Assembly (NCBI GenBank): GCA_947359465.1 | Contig: OX375881.1 | Span: forward strand, 121,159,967-121,223,966 | Direction: 5' to 3' | Source of the DNA: Metellina segmentata | Taxonomy: Eukaryota > Arthropoda > Arachnida > Araneae > Tetragnathidae | Length of the DNA stretch: 64,000 nt | Shown here: positions 55,898 to 64,000 of the stretch, piece by piece | How the letters are laid out: each line of letters starts with the position of its first letter | Position numbering within the stretch: position 1 is the stretch's first letter | The notes under the pieces: generated by a model | Seen by the model: the letters and a program-made list of their open reading frames with translations, nothing else | Told to the model about the DNA's origin: nothing | The model's database searches: none | Made by a program: the position numbers and the translations under genes

Positions 55898-56596
55898 GTG
55901 AGAAAAGAAAACAAATTTAAGGTTATCAGCGGAACCCCGTGGATGAGGAATGTGGCCTGGGGGAAAAGCGCTCATCAGTACTGGCGTAGTTGGCAGTATG
56001 GGATAGTTTTCCAGCCCAAGTGTGGGTTTCCGCCAGATGTATTGTCCACTCGCGCGAAGGGGGTTCTGATGGCTTACTACTTGGAATGGATTGGCTTCTA
56101 CTTTAAGGGGTTACCTTTGGATGAGGGTTGAGTGATTTGGCGGGTTCTTTCAAGTTGGAATCACGATATAAAAAAGGGATTCATCGACAGTAAGGACCCT
56201 TCTTGCCTTAGAAGGAGTCTTGCAAAACACAGGAGGCCGATGATTGGGCCTGCGAAAATTTACCGGCGACCTCGCAAAGGATATGTTCTAAAAGATTTTC
56301 CCTGCGACATCGTGGACCACTTGGAAAAAAAAAGATTTCTATTGGATCCGGAAACTACACTCCTCCGTGGGTCGTGCTTGCCTACAGTCTTGATGTGCTG
56401 CATGAAACTCCTTCGTCTCCTTAACAACGAAACCCCATGCCTGACACCTGACGTATGGAAATCTCAGAGCGTTTTCCCGAGACATTTTTGCCGAGGGTGT
56501 GTCAGTCCGTTATCGTTCGGCGGGTTTTGCCACAGGTCCCCATCTTCTTTCATCTGGACTATTATCTTGTGTTTAATTTTTATTTATGAACAGTGA
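55898..56596 (+). CDS. Unrecognised 232-codon open stretch with one stop
   Basis: Two ORFs (55898-56131 and 56132-56596) share one frame and are separated only by a TGA. The composition is GC-richer than the surroundings. Residues include GTPWMRNVAWGKSAHQYWRS, then RRPMIGPAKIYRRPRKGYVL and a hydrophobic C-terminal end. I recognise no domain. It follows the end of the gag element and could be part of a long terminal repeat whose open frame is accidental (no pol precedes it), or an unknown protein. The downstream aataaattctctt near 56660 fits a poly(A) signal of an LTR. Confidence 0.3.
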
Positions 56597-56769
56597 TTTG
56601 TTTGTGTCTTGTTAGGGGCCCCTTTTATTAATCTGTTAATTTGATTGTTAATCCACTTAATAAATTCTCTTTAATATTTAAGGGAACTGCGTTCAGTGCT
56701 TTATTGTTCATTACGGAGGCAAGTCAATATTTAAAGATTTTTCACTATACGAGCTATGCATGTTAATAC

Positions 56770-57480
56770 CTAACACTCCGTTGCACAGAGAGCGTCTAAC
56801 CTTAATGAAATCCTGATTTTTATGAAGAGACTTCTCTTCACATTTTTAATACATGTATCTTCGAGTTTTTGTTTCATGCTTTTCTTTCTCTGTCGGGTCT
56901 TTTTACAGTATTTGGAGAGTTTTCGCTCTCCTTCGATAACACGGTCTTGGGCTAGTTTCCTCAAAATTTGTATACAGTGGTAGCTTGGATTGATTCCAAC
57001 TCTAGATAATGTATAACACTTTATAATATTTCCACTGTTGCAGCAGGAAACAGCATCAAACACTTCCAGTTTTAAAGTTTGGATGGTTACAAACACATGT
57101 TTTGGAACACGAGTTCAAATCACATTGTTCACCGATTCATTTCGGTTTTGAGTCTTTACGTGAACACATTTTTTTTTCGCCAAGTCTCTGAAATTTGATT
57201 TAATTGCCTCCATAATAGTTAAGGCAATATGTGTGTGTTTATCGTGGTAATACACATCACTTTTAACTACAGCACGTTGAAATTTCCACCAGCTTTCATT
57301 CCCAACTGGAAAAAGACCGTGATTTGGATTTGAGTTACTTGACAGTAAATAAAAATATTGTGCCCAAACAGATTGCTGCATATTGTGCAGAGAACCAACA
57401 TTTATCCTTATTGCTAGTACATAAAAGATCAAATGTCTTGTCTCAGAAAGGGCTAACAACTTATATCGCATGGAAAATTA
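56770..57480 (-). pseudogene. Mutator-like transposase C-terminal remnant
   Basis: Two minus-strand ORFs (57471-57115 and 57096-56770) with a one-base shift between them. The first has HNMQQSVWAQYFYLLSSNSN, PNHGLFPVGNESWWKFQRAV, then KTQNRNESVNNVI, close to the HGKTQNPNESFNS-like motif of an animal Mutator-like (MULE) transposase group. The second has VTIQTLKLEVFDAVSCCNSG, then LSRVGINPSYHC and a basic coiled part. The upstream zinc finger and DDE core are not present, so this is a 3' fragment. The assignment comes from memory of the family. Nothing else is left of the element, and no TIR was found. Confidence 0.6.
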
Positions 57481-58557
57481 ATCAAAATAGTTAGAAATAA
57501 ACTAAATGGTTACAGTTAACTCTACTGTTACCAGATTACCGAAAATAATTTGAGTAAAGTAAAGTAAAAAATATAATATGCGTTGTTGAGCAACAAAGAA
57601 TAGAAATGTTCACAAACGGTATGTTTACATTTGAAAGGCCGTGACATAAGTGATAGTGCTTAGTGGAAACGTGCATAATTTTCAAACTTCCTCTTATTCT
57701 ATTACCTAGTGGGATATATCATTGGAAAGAGGAGATTTTGAACTATATAAATGAGCAATAAAATAGAAATCGATTTTTTAGTCGAATTTTGCTTTCCCGG
57801 TACCCTAACGACCTCTGATTTAAGACTAACTTCCCTTCGAACACACAAGTTAAATAAAAAGATCCAACCATAGGACCCCTCCTCTAAAGACACACAACGA
57901 GTTGACACCACAGGAAAAAGGAAGAATTTTCTCCCCCACAGCTTTCTCTCTTTCTTCAGACCACGTGGGTGTCCCACTTAAACTGACCGCACAATCACCT
58001 TTTTCTTTACTTACACTCGCCTTCCAATCGTTTTTTTTTTATGTTGTGCATTGTCGTTACTGGCAAAGCTCTGAGAAAATGTTTTGCAATCAATTCTTTA
58101 CTTTTCGATTGAAACGATTTCTAATTTCAAACATTAAATGTGAAAGAACGTTTTTGGTAATTAATTTGATCTTTTCATCATGAAACACATTTAACAATGA
58201 TGTGAGGTAATGACAATGATCATGTAAATGATAATATTACAAGATGCATGAATGTGTGTCCAATTAAGAAATTATAATCTGTCGAACGATGTGTATATAG
58301 ATATTTTTTGTGTTGAATAATGTTTAGTATGTGCTGTGATTTTTTTTTGAATAGCTTATTGAATAGCAATCATTGCTTATTGAATTATTTTAGCGTGTTA
58401 GTTAGAAATGAACCAGCTAAAAATTTATTTTGTATGCAACACCATGAAGGAATCATCCGAATGAAATGAAATTTGCGGCAAATGTCAATTATAGGATGTT
58501 ATGCAAAGTAGTAAAGTTTCAGAGTTACCACGCATGTGTGGTGTGAGCAGCGCCCTC
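57481..58557. other. Unassigned AT-rich DNA
   Basis: Overlapping ORFs on both strands near 57702-58183 have no recognised domain. Nothing else was identified. Confidence 0.4.
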
Positions 58558-58657
58558 TGAACTAATGCTAAAAGCGTATAAATAGAGGGCTGTAGCGGGA
58601 CGTTAAAAATAGTGCATGGTTATTTTTTAGTGGCGAACGTTTAGTGAGACGTTAAGT

Positions 58658-58884
58658 ATGCCTCCATGACGAAATAGAGTGAAATTTCAAACAATTTAAG
58701 AATTTGAACGGGGGAGAATCATCGGCCTTCTTGAAGTAGGATTTTCCTATCGCGCAATAGAAGCTTGTGTGCAGCGAAACAGTACCACAGTGATGCGAGT
58801 TTGGAAGCAGTGGACCGACGAGCACCGAACAGCTCGAAAAACTAGGAGTGGACGACGGAAGGTCACGTCAGCACGCGATAAATG
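58658..58884 (+). pseudogene. Tc1-like transposase N-terminal fragment
   Basis: After MPP and a stop, the frame reads FERGRIIGLLEVGFSYRAIE, then ACVQRNSTTVMRVWKQWTDE and KTRSGRRKVTSARD. These are the two helix-turn-helix parts of a Tc1-like DNA-binding region. It stops abruptly at 58884, where the next element starts. No TIR was found on its left. Confidence 0.7.
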
Positions 58885-59745
58885 TGACCACCACCTACTT
58901 TCGACACGTGAGCGTGAAATAACCAACCAAAAAACACAGGTGGCAGCACATTGCAGTCTAGTGTATATAAAGGTGTTCCTAGGGCATCGGAAAGCATTTC
59001 AATCGTTGGCGTAATGCAGAAACGTAGCGATTTATCCGACGTCCAAAATGGCATGATTATTGGTTTTCGGGCCAAGGGTGGAAGAATTTCGGAAACGGCT
59101 AATTTTGTGAACTGTTCGCGTGCCGCCGTGGTAAAAGTATACCTTGCATGGCAAAATAGCACAATCCAAAATCAGCGGCGTGGCACATGTGGTGCACCAC
59201 GGGCTATTGATGACAGAGACAAACAAAGGCTACGGAGATGCGTTCGGGCGAATAGACGTGCAACTGTTGAGCAACTGACCGCCCAGATGAACCAAGGGAC
59301 TACCAAGAGTGTACCTTCAACAACGGTTCAGCGAATGTTGCTGCGCATGAGCCTCCGGAGCAGACGCCTGATTAATGCACCTATGCTGACTGCTGTTCAT
59401 CGGCGACGAAGGCTGGAATTTGCACGCCAGTACCGCAACTCGACGTCCACAGAGTGGCAACAGGTGGCTTTTTCCAAAGAATCACGTTTGATGCTCCATC
59501 GGACCGATAGACGTTGGCGGATACGGCGTGAAACGTTTGAAAGCAAACACCCTGCAACAATTGCCGGAAGGATCGAGGCTGGAGGAGGAAGCATTATGGT
59601 TTGAGGAATGTTTTCCTGGCATTCACTGGGTGCACTCATCATCAGAAACCTAATTGACTCTCTTCCTGCACGTCTCGCAGCGGTCCGCTCTGCCAAAGGT
59701 GGTTATTCTGGCTTTTGACAGGTGGTCACATTAATGTGACTGGAC
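58880..59745 (+). mobile_element. Tc1-like element with internal deletion
   Basis: The right end is ggtggtcacattaatgtgac, then tggactgtgta. The left end has only taaatgtgaccaccacc, so its outermost bases are missing. The transposase inside lacks the middle of the catalytic domain. The element begins exactly where the preceding Tc1 fragment stops, so it probably inserted into it. Confidence 0.65.
58951..59720 (+). pseudogene. Tc1-like transposase, internally deleted
   Basis: The 217-codon ORF (58951-59604) starts after 21 non-homologous codons. It holds RSDLSDVQNGMIIGFRAKGG, then the second DNA-binding part RRAIDDRDKQRLRRCVRANR-like, RLEFARQYRNSTSTEWQQVA and FSKESRLML, where the first catalytic Asp (FSDESR) is Lys. 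It runs to the block GRIEAGGGSIMV. After a TGA, the sequence jumps to the end of the family (RLAAVRSAKGGYSGF, to about 59720). The region with the second Asp and the Glu is therefore deleted. Confidence 0.75.
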
Positions 59746-59800
59746 TGTGTATATATATGCAATTTTTGGCTATTGTACTATTTTGCATTATTCTACTTGT

Positions 59801-59803
59801 AAT

Positions 59804-59857
<54 letters not shown>
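59801..59857. repeat. (TA)n microsatellite
   Basis: Nearly pure TA with a few interruptions, about 57 bp. It lies just beyond the Tc1 end. Such tracts are common and prone to assembly error. Confidence 0.9.
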
Positions 59858-59860
<3 letters not shown>

Positions 59861-62544
59861 TTTTTGTTAAGTTTGCATTCAGAAATATATAAATATAAAA
59901 TTAGAAGCGATATTTCTACTCGAAACCCCCGTCTCGTTCAGAAACTTCTTTCAGTTTTACAAATCACTTAATTAAAAAAAGCAATATCGTTTTAAAATTT
60001 TAGAAGTCAGTAAGAGTTTTTCCTGTTGGTTTTTACTTGAATAATTTATTGTATTCGAGTAATAAATCATGTAAGCAGCAAGAAGATATCATATATTTCG
60101 TCGTGAACTTTCTCGTATTATTTTCTTTGAAACTATCTGAAAACGCTCTATCATGCTCCTTTATAAGCACTTCTGGATCGATTCTTGCATTTTTTTTCGA
60201 TCATAACTTGGATATAATTCAATTAAAATTTGAATATTTTGTATTTTGACAGTCGACGGAATTTATGTGTTATATTTTTATAGTTAGATATATATTTTCT
60301 TATGTGCCTGAAGAAAGAAATATCAGACTTCACAAAAGACTGAAAAAGTATCATATCTTAGGTTGTTTCTATCAAATTTATTTAGTTTTTTTCCATGTTG
60401 TGTATATACGTGTACTGTGATTACTAAGTGCTAATTAGGTTCATCAGAGCCCACTCATGATACATAGATGGGTCATTCGATGCAAAATGTGCAAATCGGA
60501 TGTGGCTTACGCATCACCGATTTTAATGAAAATCTTAATTTAAACAAGTCACATATTGTAATGAGCAAATGCAAAATATTGTTTCAGTTCATAATTATTG
60601 ACATCCAAAGTTCAAGGTCAAACAAACTTAGATTTTCTAGCACGAAAAGTTGCCTGTTTGCGACCCTATATTTCAATAAGATATTGACACAAATTAAAAT
60701 TTTTTATTACGTTACATTCATCAAAATACGGTCTCGGAGGAAACTTCAGAATATAATTTAATAGCAGTCATTGCTGAATCTGAGAGATCGACAAAAATAG
60801 AAATTTTGCCAATTTGCTACAAATTTCAAATTACTCGTTATCTCTAGAAATGGAACGACAATATTAAAAATTGTTTTTAATGAAGAGCTTTTCCTTACAA
60901 ATAACATGGCGTAATTTGATGATTTACTCCCGATTCTTTCTACATCTTTATAAAGAAAAAAAATCCACTTAAATATAAAATTATGGAAAAATACCATTTT
61001 TAATCTTTTAAAGTGCATTTTCACTCTGAGGGAAAGCTTCGAAAGCATCAAAACCTTTCAACATCAAATAGCATGATGTTTACTGACTGTCCTGGAATTT
61101 TCATAACTATAATTTGATTATTTTGTTCACAGGAACATTTTTAACTGGATGTAAATTTTACACTTTTTATCGCAACTATAATTCATTATACATGAATTAT
61201 AAGCTTTTATAAAATAAAAAGTGCGATATGTAAGAATGAAATAACTATTTTCATGATGCACGTGAAAATTGTACATGAAAATTCTTTTTAAAGACTTTGT
61301 TGGAAATAATAAGGTGGAAAGTTAATTTCGTTAGAGAAGTCTGTTTGATTTGTTTTGTTCTTTGATTAAACGTAAATATTACTATTGCTGAATATTAAAT
61401 CATGTTTATTCCTTAACAGTTCTTCTAAAAAATATGTGATTAAATCGTGCAAATTGAAAACTTTGTTTTTATGGAAGTTGCACCTTATATCAACATTTTA
61501 TTTTATTCATCAAATTTCTAACATTTTTTCATCGTAGGAGTTTATTAAAGTGCAGCTCGTATCAATACCTTTAAAATAGAGATTGCACAATAAGTCTTTA
61601 AAGTGCGTTTTGAAGTGTATTACGGATTTAAAAAACATACTTTTCATAATTCAATAGTAAAATAATAAACTTTTCTATTGAAATTTTTTTTAGGATATTT
61701 GTTTCTTTTATTTATAGGAACAGGTTTTCTTGAAAGTGAATGATGATTCTCTCACTTAACCATGCAAAACTAATAAGGCTTCAGAGAGTTCCGTCTATGG
61801 TTTATTGCATTAACTATAGACGAATTAAATGTACAGATATCGTCGCTAACTATACTTGAGCTCATTAGGTATACAGTCAGCCTCGTTAAGAATGTCGTAT
61901 GTTATAAGTTAATATGCAAATATTTTCTGTAAAATGTCTGGACTTGAACAGAAGTACATTGAGAAGATAATGTAATTTAAATGCTAATTCAGAACTGCTT
62001 TCAAAGAACTTGGTTCATAGACTTTTGCTGCGTTCAATGCGAGGAAAGTATTCGTAATATACCCGTATGTGGACATATTTTTTGTTGGGTAAAATGAAGT
62101 GTATTGGATATATGCTAATCGAGGTATTTAAAGCAAAGATACAACGATATTTCCAGTTAAATGGTTTTGTTCTTACTTTTGCCATGCTGTCTGGTTTTTA
62201 TGAATCTGAGAGGGCTTTTTAAAAACTTAAACAAAAAGGGCACTAGTGTCTTGGCTCCTTTCTGCAGTGGCAATGGTAGACTCCTTTGGGACCGGGGCAA
62301 ATAATAATGTCCTTCACCCGAAACAGATTTAAAAAGAATGTAAATCTATTAAATAACGAGATTATCTAAATTATAATATTAATTTTCAATAATTGATCTA
62401 TTACTTATTAAGGGATTTAGCTTCAAATGCAGTCAACATTTTTATTGCATGTGTTTTACTAATCAATACCATTAACACATTTGTGAGTTTAAATTACAGT
62501 AGGATTCTTTGGACGACAAGATACCGAAATTACCATAATACTAG
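59858..62544. other. Unassigned AT-rich DNA
   Basis: Several ORFs of 70-97 codons on both strands (for example 60468-60761 and 61051-60758) have AT-driven composition and no known domain. The motif agatgggtcattcgatgcaa at about 60467 resembles a dispersed repeat. No gene was recognised. Confidence 0.45.
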
Positions 62545-62755
62545 TTGTTGAGTAACGCCACGCGAGAGGAAAGAACAAACAATCGAAGAAACAAAACAAA
62601 AACAAAAACTCTCCCCTTATGTAAACCGAAACTTTTGGAACCCCTTCCAGTGAGTCAAAAGGAAAAACGAAGCTACGGGGACCGGGATTCGAGCTCGGAC
62701 AGTCAACGGGGTTGGACACGCGTTGTGTGTCTCCGCTACAACACACCTTTTAACC
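62545..62755 (-). repeat. Possible tRNA-derived repeat
   Basis: Read on the minus strand, the unit starts at 62755 with ttgtagcggagacaca (A-box-like), then gactgtccgagctcgaatcc and cggtcccc (B-box-like). Open frames on both strands read through it, as for SINEs. It does not belong to the SINE family described elsewhere. No second copy was found in the window. Confidence 0.35.
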
Positions 62756-62760
62756 TGTAA

Positions 62761-63296
62761 ACATGTAGGATCATGTCCATAACAAATGTAAACGTCTAGA
62801 ATAATTAAACAGTGTTAAATTTATCATCTAGTGATTTCGTTACCTCCCTCCAGTATTATTCTTTATGCTTTTCTCTCTATAACGCTGGGAAAATTGGGGT
62901 AAGCAGTAGCGTAGGAAGGTCAGGTGGTATTCGAAAATTTATTTCGTCACCCCCCATTTAAATTATTAAAAGAAGAAAAAATAAGATACAATTACAATAA
63001 TTATTTTCTGGTTTATTTCTTTATATTGATACATAAGCACTTAAAGACTTATTTTCCTAACTTCGTTCTATGCAAATTTTGAAATGACTCCATCAAAATC
63101 AATTCATTTCACTACTTTGTTTTCAATTGTCAAGATAGCTACTGCAGACAGTCGAGCTTTACTCATAGTGGATACCTAAGATAACATAAGATGATAAATT
63201 TTAGTTTTTAAAAACTCATCTCACATGATGCTTCTGAAACACATAACGTTTGCAAGATTATTAAGGCTAAAGTTAGATTTGGTAATTAATTTATTT
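62761..63296. other. Unassigned AT-rich DNA
   Basis: No gene, repeat or terminal structure was recognised. Confidence 0.45.
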
Positions 63297-63432
63297 TTAA
63301 TTAACGTCATACTAGAGCATACAATGGCTATTGAAACACCACGGGCTATTGACGACGGTCCGGGATCAATCCTCTAAGATAAAGATCCGAGAACAGTACC
63401 ACGTAATTTTGAACCACGGTCAGTTGACAAAA
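63297..63432 (-). repeat. Truncated SINE inserted beside a hAT remnant
   Basis: On the minus strand it ends in ctagtatgacgttaattaaa. The body block accacggtcagttgac begins exactly where the hAT-like sequence stops. The head is missing. Confidence 0.75.
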
Positions 63433-63433
63433 A

Positions 63434-64000
63434 GGTAGATTTGGTACTGAATCTGAAAGTTCATATTCAACAAGAAACTCTATAAATCTAAAAGAAGACC
63501 ATTCCATAGAATCTTTTTTTGAAACTTTATTAGCTCGTTGATGTATTCTTAGTCGTGGAATCTCTTTAAGGATATCATCATCAGAAAATTCATCATAAAC
63601 TACAAACCGAGCTGTTATATTTTCATGTTTTTAAAGCGAGTGTTTATTTCTTAATAAAAACCTGTCAATGAACTCCAATAATGATCTTTTCAATTCTTCA
63701 TTTAATGTCAGTGGTTCATCTTAAGCCTTTTCTCCAGCCATCATTTTCTTCTTTCAGGTGATTCTTCTTTTTACTAATGGAATGTCCATCTCTTCAAAAG
63801 TATTCGTTGCAAAATGCAGTGCTTTCTCACGATCTCATTTCTTTTGTCATTCAAAAATATCTTCAAGCTTCTCATTTTGATAACACACTTCTCAAAACTT
63901 ATCCCAGCAATATGAAGTTATTTTGAGTGCGGTTTACTTCTTCTGAAACACTACTCCACAAATACATAAAACATAAAAAAAATCACATATACTGCTGGCA
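63434..64000 (-). pseudogene. ZMYM1-like hAT transposase fragment, runs off the window
   Basis: Read on the minus strand, pieces in varying frames give EPLTLNEELKRSLLEFIDRF, ITARFVVYDEFSDDDILKEI, then PRLRIHQRANKV and SDSVPNLPF. This recalls the region before the C-terminal dimerisation domain of hAT proteins related to ZMYM1/THAP0 (..ESIDRF..; ..LKEIPRLRRHL..; ..ESLPNLTI). The 3' end is cut off by the SINE at 63432 and the 5' part lies beyond the window edge. Several stops are present. The assignment is by pattern and moderately sure. Confidence 0.5.

Noticed and set aside
59801..59857. TA tract as replication origin or regulatory site
   Set aside because: Simple microsatellite; nothing around it supports a function.
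62489..62760. Protein-coding ORFs on both strands
   Set aside because: They cross a tRNA-like repeat with A- and B-box-like parts, so repeat origin is more likely.

Overview
This is eukaryotic, intron- or intergenic-like, AT-rich DNA made almost entirely of transposable elements (TEs). Nothing bacterial or viral is visible: no operons, no ribosome-binding sites and no long intact genes. The best guess for the host is a spider, probably an araneomorph or orb-weaver relative. This rests on the mixture of Tc1-like elements, non-LTR retrotransposons with RNase H tails, Helitrons, hAT elements and a tRNA-headed SINE, which resembles what I know of those genomes. The guess comes from family knowledge, not from a search. 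No confident host gene was found.

Layout. 0-6.7 kb: pieces of a tRNA-derived SINE, a 1.35-kb hAT remnant, a Tc1 deletion derivative, and a three-layer nest (SINE interrupted by a ZBED5-like hAT, which is interrupted by a MITE built of CATCGATG palindromes). 7.1-8.5 kb: a diverged tandem array with a period near 172 bp. 9-20 kb: SINE copies, two LINE RNase H fragments, a copia-type gag fragment and a pair-repeat whose second copy lies at 23.9 kb. 20-25 kb: a 44-bp minisatellite, a hAT remnant with an 8-bp target duplication, and a short ORF with a signal peptide that is the best candidate for a host first exon. 24.6-31.4 kb and 37 kb: Helitron-related non-autonomous copies. 32.6-34.6 kb: a possible host exon and a Harbinger-like element. 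38.3-44.9 kb: a Tc1 copy, then a broken autonomous Helitron carrying a hAT MITE and a nearly intact Tc1. 46.6-49.4 kb: a Tc1 copy nested in a palindromic repeat and itself holding a TTAA element that carries a CR1-like LINE. 50-52 kb: tandem SINEs and a LINE 3' end. 52.9-56.6 kb: an LTR-type gag split by a piggyBac element. 56.8-59.8 kb: a Mutator-like remnant and two Tc1 remnants. 60-64 kb: mostly unassigned DNA, then a ZMYM1-like hAT fragment running off the window.

The genes do not form a pathway. What ties the window together is the order of insertion. Target-site duplications (8 bp for hAT, TA for Tc1, TTAA for piggyBac) let several layers be ordered, and at several points the interrupted reading frame or repeat resumes on the far side. 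The least explained items are the SINE family with two different tRNA-like heads on one body, the CATCGATG MITE, the palindromic ATATCTCGTC repeats, the 172-bp array, and the two candidate host exons.
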